A DNA stretch of 64,000 bases, taken from Clostridia bacterium (GTDB taxonomy: Bacteria; Bacillota; Clostridia; Oscillospirales; CAG-272). The DNA lies in assembly GCA_017503105.1 (NCBI GenBank), contig JAFVTS010000010.1, forward strand, positions 112,862 through 176,861, in the 5' to 3' direction. A program made the translations under genes and the position numbers. Below the pieces are notes generated by a model that was not told where the DNA came from, made no database searches, and worked only from the letters and a program-made list of their open reading frames with translations. Positions within the stretch are counted from its first letter, which is position 1. Each line of letters opens with the position of its first letter. Below, piece after piece: positions 18,001-26,900 of this stretch.

Positions 18001-20574
18001 AAGTGGTTCACCGTCCTTACCGACGAGAGCTACACGGGCAAGGATGTTTTTGCCGACGCAGGTCAGCCCGTGATAGACGGCATCGCGTATAACGCGATGA
18101 ACGCGGGCGTCAGCGTAAAGACCGAGACCGACGAGAGCGGTAATACCTACCTTCGCGTAAACAACGAGATAGGCGGTCAGAACGCCGTTATCCGTACCAC
18201 GGATTCCGCTTACAACATCAGCACCTTTGCGGAGAACGCCGTTTCCTTTGAAATGAGCTTCTCCAAGGCTGTGGGCATAGAGCTTTCGAATGCAAGATGG
18301 CTCCTTCAGTCCTCCGGCAGCGCCGGTGGCTCGGGCGAGCTCGTAATTCTTACGTCGAACGCGGCGGGCGAGCTCTTCCTTTGCGGAACGGAGCTTATCG
18401 GCAATATCACCGAGGGCGCGTTCACTAAGGTAAAGCTTGGCGTTGATTTCACGGCAGGCACGGTTTCGGCATTCGACGAGAATAACGAGATAATAGCTTC
18501 CATTTCTCCCAAGGCTCCCGCGGGCTTTGCAAGTCTCGCAGAGTGGCAGAGAGCGGAAAACGGACTCAAAAACCACATCCTGTTTATGAGCGTCGCGAAC
18601 TCCTTTGGCGCTGACAGCACTGTCGCTACGGCACTTCTTATCGACGATATCAAGATTGCTGACGGATTTATGTTTGAGAAGAAGGACGTTAAGCTTCCTT
18701 CAATAACGGGCATCGAGTACGTCACGGGAGGCGGCAAGCTTCCCGAGGGCGCACCCGAGGAATATAACCCCGAGGACGGTCTTGTCCTTCCCACACCTGT
18801 GAGAAGCGGCTACGTCTTTGCGGGCTGGTACACGAGTTCTGACTTCGCAGACGGAACGGAGATACAGTATATTCCCATCGGTCATAACGGAAACGTCAAG
18901 GTATACGCAAAGTGGTACACCGTAATGACGGAAGAGGATTACAAGGGCGACGATTTCTTTGTCGATGAGGGTCAGCCCGAGAGAGACGGCATTGCGTATA
19001 ACGCTCAGAACGCGGGAGTCAGCGTAAAGACCGAGACCGACGAGAGCGGTAATACCTACCTTCGCGTAAACAACGAGATAGGCGGTCAGAACGCTGTTAT
19101 CCGCACGACGAACGCAGCTTACAATATAAACACTATGGACGAGGACGCTATCTCCTTTGAGATAAGCTTCTCGAAGCTCGCAGGCGTCGAGCTTCCCAGG
19201 TTCGATTGGATACTTCAGTCCTCCTCGGGAGTCGGCGGAACGGGTCTGCTTCGTATCGTCGAGATGAACACTGACGGCGAGATCAGGCTGACGGGCAGCT
19301 CTGCACCGATAGCAACGGTCACGGAGGGTGCGTTCGTTAAGGTGAAGATCTGCGTCGATTTCGCGGCGGGCACTGTTACCGCATACGGCGCGAACAACGA
19401 GGTAATAGAAACGGTGTCTCCCGCAGCTCCGGAGGGCTTCTCAAGCCTTGCCGAGTGGCAGAGAGCCGATAACGGTCTTAAGCACCACATACTCTTCCTC
19501 AGCATTCTGAACCCCGGTGCAGCCGACAGCGGCATCGCGACGGGTCTTCTTATCGACGATATAAGGATAGTTGACGGTATGGCGTTCGTAAAGACCGTTA
19601 CCTCCGTTCCCTCCAACAACTTTATCGAGTACGTCACGGGAGGCGGCAAGCTTCCCGAGGGCGCACCCACCGAATACGACTCTGAAACGGGGCTCGTCCT
19701 TCCCGCTCCCACAAGACCCGGTTCAACCTTTGCGGGTTGGTATACCACCAAGGACTATGAGGATGGAAGCCGCATAACCGAGATCGAAGCAGGCAAGAAG
19801 GGTGTCGTCAAGGTATATGCAAAGTGGCTCGGAATAGTTGCTGATAACGATTATACCTACGACGATTTCCTCTTTAACGAAAGAAAGCAAAACTACTCGA
19901 ACGGCTTCAACTATAACACTCTCAACCCCGGCGTTTCTATGATGACCGAAACCGACGAAAACGGTGACGTCTATGTAAGAGTTGAGAATGCGGAGGCTAC
20001 GATTAATGACGGAGTGGCAAAGAACGGAGTTATATACTACACGTCTTCGTCCTATAACCTTACTCACTTCACCGAAACGGCGATCTCCTATCAGTTTGAC
20101 CTTGCGAAGATACCCGCAGTTCCGCTCTCTTCTCTTGCGCTCAGCATTCAGACGAGCGGCGGAGCTTACGGCGGATTCCACATCCTCTACGTAAAGGAAA
20201 AGACGGGTGAGATCATACTCGGCAGGGCTCCCGATCTCCCCGAGGGCGAGGAGGTCGACTTCGACGCTCCGCCCGCTGAAGGACAGATAGTAGTAGGAAA
20301 GGTCACCGAGGACGGCTTTACCACCATCAGAGTCACCGTTGATTTCGAGGCGGCAACCATAACCGCCTACGGCGAGGGCGGCACTGTGCTTGGCGAGATA
20401 GCTATTGAAAGCGTTCCCTCAGGCGCGAGCGGCGCACCCGAAACTATGCTTGATTGGCAGAAGGTCGCAGCTCCGTACGTATTCTACGCGAGCATCGTCA
20501 GAAACGATCAGAGCACGGAAAACTCGGGAATACTCTTCGACGACCTCATCATCACCGAGGGAAGAGCGTTCTGA
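12082..20574 (+). CDS. giant secreted heparinase II/III-like protein with six B-repeat/beta-sandwich modules (giant 2)
   Basis: 2830 aa from the ATG at 12082, chosen because GAAAGGAG lies 7 bases upstream and the signal peptide (KIKRTALFSALISVILGALV) begins there. Layout matches giant 1: glucuronidase-N-like domain (EILLGNTNR), acidic coiled linker (EEYEEMLREQEEAKRQE), then the heparinase-like region from about residue 251 (HPRYLITEENV) with HMDVYHGASH near 351, SGHGT, and NHDVYEHGTFQIYYKG at 626-641. The conserved junction DVIGANGGRIQYS near residue 993 opens six B-repeats with sandwich modules. Modules 4 and 5 are closely alike and share a perfect 77-bp direct repeat. The chain ends right after a module (ITEGRAF) with no sorting signal or extra tail. 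Probably a paralogue of giants 1 and 4 with a similar substrate class; specificity is unknown. Confidence 0.85.
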   Translation: MTKIKRTALFSALISVILGALVVLGVLYPSDEARNERSEAELSLRLMSEEMVDIAVDADSPFELVYSSDANQGDSALATELRSLLRKSGKIFRPVPDTKEETEFEILLGNTNREVSQMMLAAINAYGSPDEILVWGYAYRNGKLVYVANSNAAFELGKEDFLALVAEDGTLRVPADLWVVNSMTVEEYEEMLREQEEAKRQEIINALIEKNELFKNEERLTTGYVSMIGENGHYDKNPYQSPWVYPASNQHPRYLITEENVKRIIEMQDDPEYKAVFDNLWYWAEYDIKEGIFPERTGGSGQINRYDERIITGISARAMAYLLTGDEIYAYEAIIAVKNAMLTLNFTTDIHMDVYHGASHVMVVLAAVYDWCYDVLTEDDKWQMITGSTTCLWPTMEFNYPPNDYNGISGHGTGPQLLRDYMSLAVAFYDEAPDWWDFVMGRYFQEYLPVANQQYVNGWISQGTACYAPIKLMVQLWAAHLIKTCTGENFFISDAALSVQLFVSQLQPNGKYFQTGDGGRTATGAAPGFAEYFVSAALYNDPLALAWAKYFTNDYTKVNTGSIFTMGADFQLAFISWVTNENVDKYDGIGRVQYFLDPAGQMTVRDSWDSDAAAVFMKVGNMSMSNHDVYEHGTFQIYYKGLLAADSGSYKHYGGDSHYYYLQCTVAHNGLLIFNPAKAADAKMDGNKVTNPGSYYYSGSQHRLPSPVSLQQWNDGTYRMAETTGWGWGYDLDGSVRYAYLAGDITDAYDDVTVDYVGRRMLTVYTGDEEIPMVFITFDELVSDEDYFEKTFLLHTVKEPEVDEENMTATVTEGEGRLVMASLFGADVIEKIGGEGKAYWINGYYKEDGTYVEGKNCLDEYTPDDNYMNIWGRVQLRARGDKTTNFLTAMYVSDADSTAELEISKFQNDQVYGASFGSNVTVFAAGREKTYKSFSFETEGQGLYTYYVSGIADGTWQIKVDGVSVAYALSADEAGLITFTAPAGKVDVVPGKDVIGANGGRIQYSTGGAQLPDDAPYSYNNEEATPLPEIAYRGEDVFLGWYLTSECLPEDRIYEVPAGTTGTFRVYAKWLATFINEDYTETVVNCKQGNVMLNGITYAGSGKAGSSFITKKDDDDRVYLEWIEGSSDSFIHAQNTAVNMSTAVSEDKSISFTVEMDANEGSPNLASSFQMVAKVDVNGGALGGSRHTHLFRTDTKGNVLLGGTKNIGNLTDEGTITVRFAIDFAYGQIKAYDADNQLIASVAFRPDSALGTTSTEESMKCYTQYLFYWHGDTSKDISDATMRIYKVKMQDGNVFELSGGDVGANGIKYNKNGGSLPKGTPYQYSKEEPTVLPTDVTRDGYIFGGWFTTETFDEGTRTYYVPTDTEGAYEVYAKWIFLAVDETYDGKSFEIKESTSGSNGTLSYNAGSAGEPKPGSGFVTVTDGNNTYLKASVGSVNSIIYHSSNNYNLTHFTETSISYAFDMKKLEGVDFPNVLLQIATSGGKYGSLRIMTIDEAGNAKLEGSSNVFAKVTEQEYTTFRITLDFADASVTAYDLEGNAIDSVKLKGVPGGSGGTPASLLEWQKVAASYLAYFALSRTNKIEGAVSSFAIDNIKVAEGNIFLSEEVILPVGNGIIYKLDGGRLPEGAPKEYDPQNGTLLPTATRPGYIFGGWYTSETLSDDTRVYYVPFGTEGSFAVYAKWLTVLGDETYEGKDFTITGQTANNGPYAYNAVNSGVSHQTVIDEQGNTYVKSSFTDTRNGVIYQSSNSYNFTNFRETAVSYQVDLRKLAGVSLSAAAISIQTAGAAAGSTNLVSAGKDGAVRLAGSSLVFATVGEEGFTTLRITVDFADGMIYAYDSEYNVLDSVAIKVPTGYGVTTAAEWQKIAKTYTFYMSLSGKDTAIGVDNIKVVEGRAFEKTDVVIPSRTGIDYVLGGGTLPEGAPTEYDPTLGTLLPTTANKNGYAFAGWYTSTDFSADSRVYYVPAGTEGTFTVYAKWFTVLTDESYTGKDVFADAGQPVIDGIAYNAMNAGVSVKTETDESGNTYLRVNNEIGGQNAVIRTTDSAYNISTFAENAVSFEMSFSKAVGIELSNARWLLQSSGSAGGSGELVILTSNAAGELFLCGTELIGNITEGAFTKVKLGVDFTAGTVSAFDENNEIIASISPKAPAGFASLAEWQRAENGLKNHILFMSVANSFGADSTVATALLIDDIKIADGFMFEKKDVKLPSITGIEYVTGGGKLPEGAPEEYNPEDGLVLPTPVRSGYVFAGWYTSSDFADGTEIQYIPIGHNGNVKVYAKWYTVMTEEDYKGDDFFVDEGQPERDGIAYNAQNAGVSVKTETDESGNTYLRVNNEIGGQNAVIRTTNAAYNINTMDEDAISFEISFSKLAGVELPRFDWILQSSSGVGGTGLLRIVEMNTDGEIRLTGSSAPIATVTEGAFVKVKICVDFAAGTVTAYGANNEVIETVSPAAPEGFSSLAEWQRADNGLKHHILFLSILNPGAADSGIATGLLIDDIRIVDGMAFVKTVTSVPSNNFIEYVTGGGKLPEGAPTEYDSETGLVLPAPTRPGSTFAGWYTTKDYEDGSRITEIEAGKKGVVKVYAKWLGIVADNDYTYDDFLFNERKQNYSNGFNYNTLNPGVSMMTETDENGDVYVRVENAEATINDGVAKNGVIYYTSSSYNLTHFTETAISYQFDLAKIPAVPLSSLALSIQTSGGAYGGFHILYVKEKTGEIILGRAPDLPEGEEVDFDAPPAEGQIVVGKVTEDGFTTIRVTVDFEAATITAYGEGGTVLGEIAIESVPSGASGAPETMLDWQKVAAPYVFYASIVRNDQSTENSGILFDDLIITEGRAF
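18109..18185 (+). repeat. 77-bp perfect direct repeat inside giant 2, copy 1
   Basis: Identical to 19018-19094, 909 bp (303 codons) downstream, in the same frame. It covers the strand segment reading VKTETDESGNTYLRVNNEIG of two successive sandwich modules. Confidence 0.95.
19018..19094 (+). repeat. 77-bp perfect direct repeat inside giant 2, copy 2
   Basis: Second copy of the repeat at 18109-18185. Silent sites are identical within the repeat but differ just outside it, which points to recent duplication or gene conversion between modules. Confidence 0.95.
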
Positions 20575-20657
20575 GTACTAAAAGAGAGAAGAGAGCACTT
20601 CGTCTTTTCTGAAAAGGCTTGATTCTTATCTTAAAACTGAAAATCTCAGGTTTTTCA

Positions 20658-20692
20658 GAACCGAGGCTTCAAAAAAGCCTCGGTTCTTTTTT
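20658..20692 (+). terminator. Rho-independent terminator of giant 2
   Basis: GAACCGAGGCT (20658-20668) pairs with AGCCTCGGTTC (20676-20686), then a run of T. Confidence 0.9.
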
Positions 20693-20832
20693 CTCGGATG
20701 GATGAAAAATGCGGAACTAAGAACGCGATTTTGAAAAATCAAGATATTTTCTTATGGCAAACGGCAATAAAAAAAGGAAAACCTTAGGCTTTCAACCTTG
20801 TTTTCCCTGAAATATTTCAATTATATATAGAA

Positions 20833-20875
20833 AGAGGCACCGTGTTTTCTTAAAGTCCACACGATACCTCTTTTT
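20833..20875. terminator. imperfect hairpin, likely terminator of the lipoprotein gene
   Basis: AGAGGCACCGTGT (20833-20845) pairs imperfectly with ACACGATACCTCT (20859-20871). A T-run follows on the plus strand. The arms resemble the perfect terminator at 39574-39602. Confidence 0.5.
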
Positions 20876-20940
20876 GTCGGTTACGTCTGAATACGGCAAC
20901 CTTTTCGCATCATTAGTGGTCTGACGCGCACTTTTTTATA

Positions 20941-21405
20941 TTATCCGAAGACCTTCTCGTAAAGGGCCTTACTTCCGTAGATGAGAACGTCGCCCTTTCT
21001 CTTGCAAACCTTTTCGTAATCTTCGTTAAGTTCGCTTACGGATGCACCGAGAGCAAGGCGCTCTTCTCTCTGGTCTTCAAGAAGATCCTGATACTTTTCC
21101 TGATACTCGTACTGCATCTTCTGGATTTTCTCTTGTATCTTTGCGTACTTGGTGCTTGCATACTGAATGATATAAAGGTACTCTCTGTCGTCGTAGTCTT
21201 CTGCCTTCGTGTTGACTGCGAATCTCTTAAGAGTGGTCTTGTCATCAAGATCTTCGTCGATGTTTGCGGTAAGCTCGCCCTTTTCGTCGAGCTGTTCAAG
21301 AGTAGTCTTAACCTCGTTCATATCAACGCTTCCGCAAGAAGCCAAGGAAAGACCCATGCAGCAAAGAAGAAGGACTGCGGTAAGTACTGTCAAAATCTTT
21401 TTCAT
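20941..21405 (-). CDS. small secreted lipoprotein of unknown function
   Basis: 154 aa from the ATG at 21405, which has AAGGAG 9 bases upstream; the longer frame to 21471 lacks support. The N-terminus (MKKILTVLTAVLLLCCMGLS) ends in a lipobox LASC, so the mature protein should be lipid-anchored at the Cys after about residue 20 on the outer face of the membrane. The rest is highly charged and mostly helical: an acidic stretch (NIDEDLDDKT), then a coiled-coil-like segment rich in K, Q, E and Y (residues about 80-130). No enzymatic motif is seen. It has its own promoter and stands alone between giant 2 and the U32 gene. I do not recognise the family. Confidence 0.8.
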   Translation of the reverse strand: MKKILTVLTAVLLLCCMGLSLASCGSVDMNEVKTTLEQLDEKGELTANIDEDLDDKTTLKRFAVNTKAEDYDDREYLYIIQYASTKYAKIQEKIQKMQYEYQEKYQDLLEDQREERLALGASVSELNEDYEKVCKRKGDVLIYGSKALYEKVFG

Positions 21406-21511
21406 TTTAAGATTCTCCTTAAACGTATGTTTGTTTAGGCAAGGCCGCTCGCTTCCATCTTGGAGCTCCACTATAGCTCAAAGCGAAAAGCTTCACCCTG
21501 TCTCCACCATT

Positions 21512-21540
21512 ATTATATCACTTGCGCTCAAAAATGTCAA
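21512..21540 (-). promoter_or_regulatory. sigma70-type promoter of the lipoprotein gene
   Basis: Minus strand: TTGACA (21535-21540), 17 bases, TATAAT (21512-21517), a consensus pair. Confidence 0.8.
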
Positions 21541-21603
21541 TACCGCGTTAATAAAAAGATAACAAAGATAAAAACACAAAAGAATGTACTGAGAAAAAAT
21601 CAC

Positions 21604-21632
21604 TTGATTTACTTTCTTAAATATGATATGAT
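21604..21632 (+). promoter_or_regulatory. promoter of the U32 peptidase-family gene
   Basis: TTGATT (21604-21609), 17 bases, TATGAT (21627-21632), 36 bp before the start codon. Confidence 0.6.
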
Positions 21633-21668
21633 AATATAAAACGCGTATTCCGATGAAAGGATGAAACT

Positions 21669-23714
21669 ATGAGAAGAAAAAACGCGCTCCCCGAGCTTCT
21701 TGCTCCCGCGGGTGATATGCAGGCGCTTTTCGCGGCAATAGAGGCGGGCGCCGATGCCGTTTACGTGGGCGGAAAGCGCTTTGGCGCGAGGGCTTTTGCT
21801 AAAAACTTTGACGGCGAAGAGCTCAGCCTTGCCGTGAGATACTGTCATTTGCACGGTGTGCGCCTTTACGTCACGGTGAACACGTTGGTGTTCGATAAGG
21901 AGCTCTGTGAGCTCTCGGATTACGCCGCCTTTCTTTACGAGGCGGGAGTCGATGCTGTGATAGTTGCCGACCTTGGCGCCGTAAGCGTAATAAAGGAAAG
22001 AGCCCCCGGACTTGAAATTCACGCCTCTACCCAGATGTCTGTGCACAACACGGCGGGTGCCGATATGGCGGCAAGGCTCGGATGCTCCCGAGTCGTCGTG
22101 GCGCGTGAGCTGCCGCTCTCAGATATAATCGAAATAACGGACGGGTGCAAGGTAGAGACCGAGGTCTTTTTGCACGGCGCGCTTTGCGTCTGCCATTCGG
22201 GGCAATGCCTCTTCTCCTCGCTCGTCGGCGGAAGAAGCGGAAACCGCGGCGAGTGCGCTCAGCCCTGTCGATTGCCCTATAACGGAGCTTATCCGCTCTC
22301 TCTTTCCGACCTTTCTCTTGCCGCGCACGTGACGGAGCTTATAGACTCGGGCACGGCGTCGCTTAAAATAGAAGGAAGAATGAAATCCCCCGATTACGTA
22401 TATTCCGTTGTGAAGATATACAGAAGGCTACTTGACGAAAGAAGAAACGCGCGCCCCGAGGAGCACGAAGCGCTTTCGCGCATATTCTCGCGCGGCGGCT
22501 TTACCGACGGTTATTTCACGGGCAAGCCCTTCTCCCGTATGACGGGCGTGCGCTCCGAGGAGGACAAAAGCCAGACCAAGGAGCTCTCGGGCAGAGCGTT
22601 CTCTCCGATAAAAAGAGAAGTCACAGCCGAGGCGAGGTTTAAAATAGGAGAGCCGTGCGAGCTGACGCTCACTCTCGGAGAGCGCTCAGCCAAGGTCCTT
22701 GGCTCCGTTGTCAGAGAGGCTATCAGCGCACCGCTTGACGAAGCTTCGCTTAAGAAAAGACTCTCGAAAATGGGAAATACGTTTTTATCCCTTTCCGAGG
22801 AGAATATAAAAATCGAGCTCGACCAAGGAGCCAACCTCTCTCCGGGTGAGATAAACGCGCTCCGCCGCGCGGCGGCAGACGCGATTGAGACGGGGGAGCG
22901 CAGAACGGCAAACGCACCGACGGCAAAAGGTGTGAAAAAAGCGCCCGAGACGAGAATCAAGAGTGCGCTCTTTCTCTCTGAGAGCACCCTGCTCGGTCTT
23001 TCGCGCGAGAGCCTCGCGGGGTTTGATATGTGTTTTGCGCCGCTCTTTGCGAGTGACGAGGCCTTTAAGCTTGCAAACGGCGTTTATCTGCCACCCGTGT
23101 TAAGAAATCGCGATTTTGAAAGAGCTAAAAAGCGTCTTGCAGAGCTTAAAAATATGGGCGTTTTGTATACTTTAGTTGGCAATTTGGGTGCTGTCAGTCT
23201 TTCTCTTGACGCAGGACTTGAGCCGCTTGGCGATTTCAGACTCAACGTCACGAACGTACGCACAAGGGAGGCTCTTGCCCATCTTGGTATAACTCGGACG
23301 GTGCTCTCGGCGGAGCTTGATCTTCCTCAGGCACGAGATATTGGTGGCGGTGTTATAGTTTACGGAAGAATACCGCTTATGCTGACGGAGAGGTGCTTCG
23401 TGAAGGAGAACTTCTCCTGCTCCGAGTGCGGCAGGGCAAAGCTCGTTGACAGACGCGGAAAGGCTTTTCCGATAGTCAGGGAGTACGAGCACCGCAATCT
23501 CATCCTTAATTCGGAAATAACCTATATGGCGGACAGACTCGGTGACGTTTCGGGGTGCTCGCTATCCGAGCACTACGTATTTACGGTCGAGGGTGCAAGG
23601 GAGGCTGAGGCTCTGATAAGAGCCTTCAAGAAAGGCTTACCGATAGATCGCGTTTTCCCCGGGCAAAAGCCGAGAAGGGTCGGCACGCGTCGCGAGCGGA
23701 CGCAAGGAAAATGA
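21669..23714 (+). CDS. U32 family peptidase/RNA hydroxylation factor (with DUF3656-like region)
   Basis: 681 aa. The N-terminal half is a clear U32 domain: LLAPAGDMQALFAAIEAGADAVYVGG at residues 9-34, FGARAFAKNF, EVFLHGALCVCHSGQCLFSS, RSGNRGECAQPCRLPY, then LKIEGRMKSPDYVYSVVKIYR. The Cys cluster in the HGALCVCHSGQC and CAQPC segments is typical. Members were first called collagenase-like peptidases; E. coli relatives RlhA (23S rRNA C2501) and TrhP (tRNA U34) are RNA hydroxylation factors, which is the safer guess for a cytoplasmic protein without a signal peptide. The long form with an insert in the middle (about residues 290-420) is common in Firmicutes. AAAGG lies before the ATG. Its place between two giant lyase genes is probably coincidental. 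Confidence 0.85.
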   Translation: MRRKNALPELLAPAGDMQALFAAIEAGADAVYVGGKRFGARAFAKNFDGEELSLAVRYCHLHGVRLYVTVNTLVFDKELCELSDYAAFLYEAGVDAVIVADLGAVSVIKERAPGLEIHASTQMSVHNTAGADMAARLGCSRVVVARELPLSDIIEITDGCKVETEVFLHGALCVCHSGQCLFSSLVGGRSGNRGECAQPCRLPYNGAYPLSLSDLSLAAHVTELIDSGTASLKIEGRMKSPDYVYSVVKIYRRLLDERRNARPEEHEALSRIFSRGGFTDGYFTGKPFSRMTGVRSEEDKSQTKELSGRAFSPIKREVTAEARFKIGEPCELTLTLGERSAKVLGSVVREAISAPLDEASLKKRLSKMGNTFLSLSEENIKIELDQGANLSPGEINALRRAAADAIETGERRTANAPTAKGVKKAPETRIKSALFLSESTLLGLSRESLAGFDMCFAPLFASDEAFKLANGVYLPPVLRNRDFERAKKRLAELKNMGVLYTLVGNLGAVSLSLDAGLEPLGDFRLNVTNVRTREALAHLGITRTVLSAELDLPQARDIGGGVIVYGRIPLMLTERCFVKENFSCSECGRAKLVDRRGKAFPIVREYEHRNLILNSEITYMADRLGDVSGCSLSEHYVFTVEGAREAEALIRAFKKGLPIDRVFPGQKPRRVGTRRERTQGK

Positions 23715-23753
23715 ATGCTTTCTTTCCTACAAGCATTTAATTTTATTTTTCTC

Positions 23754-23782
23754 TTGACTTTTATTCTTATAAGTGATAAAAT
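23754..23782 (+). promoter_or_regulatory. promoter of the small ORF/giant 3 operon
   Basis: TTGACT (23754-23759), 17 bases, TAAAAT (23777-23782), 57 bp before the small ORF. A short AATGCTT/AAGCATT hairpin at 23714-23737 just upstream may end the U32 transcript. Confidence 0.65.
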
Positions 23783-23838
23783 TATATTAAATAAATGCTT
23801 TCAAACCACATTTAAGCGAGAAACGAAGGTGTTAAAAA

Positions 23839-23997
23839 ATGAGAAACGCAAAAATGGAAGAAATAAAGAAATACGAAAGGGTAGAGCTGAGCATCTCCTT
23901 CTCCGATAACGTTATCAGCACCAGCGGTGGCGAGGATATGGGTGAGTGGATGAGCCTTTCGCTCCGTCCTATCGAAGAAAGCGGGTACAATTTATGA
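23839..23997 (+). CDS. 52-aa small protein coupled to giant 3
   Basis: ATG at 23839 with GAAGG 9 bases upstream; the stop TGA (23995-23997) overlaps the ATG of giant 3 (23994-23996) as ATGA, the classical mark of translational coupling. The peptide is short and charged at the start (MRNAKMEEIKKYERVEL) and continues with SISFSDNVISTSGGEDMGEW. From memory, small Clostridia proteins of the form KKYE...E...F...DVITTSGG are frequent, but their role is unknown. No signal peptide or membrane segment is visible. It could be a leader that sets the translation level of the giant, or a small functional partner. Confidence 0.65.
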   Translation: MRNAKMEEIKKYERVELSISFSDNVISTSGGEDMGEWMSLSLRPIEESGYNL

Positions 23998-26900
23998 AAA
24001 AGCATCTGAAAATCGCGGTTGCTGTAATCGTGTTTGCGGTGGTGATTGCGGTCGGCACCGTTATAGCTCTCGGCCTTGGTGATCCCGCAGTAACAGTCGA
24101 AAAGTACAACCTTACGTTCAAGGACACCGTTTATCTCACCTACGCCGTGAGATTCGATAATCTGCCGAGCGGCGCGGAGAAGGGTATTCTCGTCTGGGAT
24201 GAGCCGCAGAGCGAGTATACGGTAAACGCGAGCGGTTATACAAAAATAACCAATCACTCGGGCACCGTCAATTTCGGTAACGGCACCTGTTATATTTACG
24301 ATTACAAGGGAATTGCCGCAAAGGAGATGACCGACAGCGTTTACATAGTCGGCTATATCAAGGACGGCGATAATTATACTTACAGCGAGCTCTCCAAGTT
24401 CGGTGTGCTTCATTACGCATATAATAAGCTCGGATATACGGGCGAGGGAACTACTAACGCAAAGTTCGCGGAGCTTCTTCAGTCGCTTCTTCAGTACGGC
24501 ACGGAGGCGCAGAAGTATTTCGGCTATAACGTCGGAAACCTCGCGACGGATAAGTATTATCTTCTTGAGCTTGACGGAGGAAAGCTTGACGACCTCTCGA
24601 CCTTCGGTCTTTACAAAGAGGGAATTGAGCTTAACGTCACCGCTCCCGCGGCGAAGGACGGTGCGGGCTTTGCGGCTTGGGTGGCGAGCGACGGAGAATA
24701 CTTAAGCTTTGAGCCTTCGTTTACCTACACCGTTCAGGGTGCCAACGAAAAGCTCACGGCTCTTTATTCAAAAACCAATCTTAACCTCGTTCTGAACGGC
24801 GGCGCCCTTGCCGCAGGCGACGTGACCGAGTACGATCCCGCTGCCGACACGGCCCTTCCGATACCTACGAAGGCGAATTCCGTTTTCGAGGGCTGGTATA
24901 CGTCGCAGAGCTTCGACGTCGGTACCCGTGTTGAGAAAATTCCTGCGGGAACGAGCGGAGTCGTTACCCTTTTCGCAAGGTGGTCAACCACTCTTGTGGA
25001 TAACGATTTCGAAAGCTCCAATATAGACGTGAATCACGGCACGGCAAGCCACGGCGGCGTTTCCGTAAACGCAAACAAGGTCGGCTCGGCAGCCAAGACC
25101 GAAACGGACGCAAATAATAATAAATACCTTAAAATGTCCGTAGAAGCAGAGGACGCGATAGTAAGCGCGTCCAGCTCGACCTATAACCTTACTCACTTTA
25201 ACGAGCAGTCGATCTCGATTCAGCTTGATCTTGCCAAGATCGGGGGCGTCGATCTTCTTAGGACCAATATAAACATCGCGACATCGGGCAGCGCTTACGG
25301 TCAGCTCACAATAGCGACGGTGAATCCCACGACGGGCAACGTCTCCCTTGCGGGCAGCAGTAAGGTCATCGCCACGGTCGGCGAGGAATTCGTTACCCTG
25401 CGTCTCGTCGTTGACTTTGCCGCAGGTGACGGAATTGCCTACGACGCGGACGGAAACGAGCTTGACAGAGTGAAGCTTGCGGTCCCCACGAACAACAAGG
25501 GCAATCCTCAGCCTGCAAGCCTTGCCGAATGGCAGAAGGTCGCGACGAATTATCTGCTTTATTGTTATATGAAAAATTCTTCCTACAGCACCACGGGCGC
25601 CGTGGCATCCATAGCATATGATGATATATTTATTGCCGACGGAAATTCTTTCAGAAACGATGAACCTACCAACATAGTATACGTAACGAACGGCGGCACC
25701 CTCCAAGAGGGTGCTTCGTCGTATATGCCGGGGGTTGGACTTCCGTCTCTTCCCACGCCAAAGAGGGAAGGGTACGTTTTTGACGGTTGGTATTCCGAAT
25801 ATCCACCCTCGGTGCTCTCGCGCCCGATAAGCTCCGTCGGTGCGCAAGCAGCGGGCACCGTGACGCTCTTCGCAAAGTGGAATCTCTTTAAAATGGACTA
25901 CGAGGGCTATACCGTTGACGCGGGGGACGGACAGACCGTGACGGACGAGGACGGCAATACCGTCACGAATCCCGGGAAAAAGGTGGTTGGCGGTATAAAT
26001 CACGCAACAGTCGGGAAGATCGGCAGCTATATGAGAACTAAGACCGAAGACGGCAACACTTATCTTGAGTGGCATAACGGCACGGGATACGATTCGTTTG
26101 TGCAAGCGGATACCGTGGCAGAAATCGTAGGCAAGATAGGCGTGGATAAAACGTATACGATGTCGGTCGATCTTGCAAAGCTCGACGGAACCGATGCATT
26201 TAAGACCTCCTTTACCGTTTGCTCAGGCTCAAGAAGGATCCCTCTCTTTAACGTAACCGCAGCGGGCGAGGTCTATCTCGGAAGTACAAAGGACGTTCTG
26301 ATAACTACCCTTACCTCATCCTTTAAAACCGTCACCGTGACGCTTGATCTTGACACGGGTGCCCTCTATTCCGCAAACGAGAGTAAAAGACTTCTCTGCG
26401 CGGAGGCGGTTTTGCCGAGCGGTTTCGACAGCTTCGCAGACTTCCTCGCTGCCGCAGATCGCCTCTTCTCATTCAGACTTTCAAGCTATACGGAGGGAAC
26501 TATTCTTTTGGATAATATAGAAATATACGCCGAGAGCTTCAACGTTTTCGTAACGGCGGACGAAGAAGATCAAGAGAGCAGGACAGAAGAATTAAAAGAG
26601 GAAATATCACGCTTTGAATATTCCTCGGAGCATACGGTAGGCGAGCATACGTCGATGGAAATCGGCGTTTTTGAACCCGATGCCCGACCCGTCGCGGGCG
26701 AGCATCCGAGGCTTATGCTGAACGCAGGCACTCTTGAAGCTATAAGAGCGGCGTTCGCTCTTCCCGAAAACTCCGAGTACGCAAATGGGCTCGTAAACGC
26801 CGCGGGCAGAGTAACCGACGGAATTCTCCCCGAGGCTTACGAGCACACGAGCGGAAGAAAAGGCGTGCATAATTACGACGGTAATATCCTTTATTCTCTT

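Larger units (their letters stand above)
20575..20940. other. gene-free region between giant 2 and the lipoprotein gene
   Basis: Holds the terminator at 20658-20692, a degenerate AAAATGCGGAACTAAGA sequence at about 20704-20720 resembling the motif at 29872-29947, and the hairpin at 20833-20875. No ORF is supported. Confidence 0.7.
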
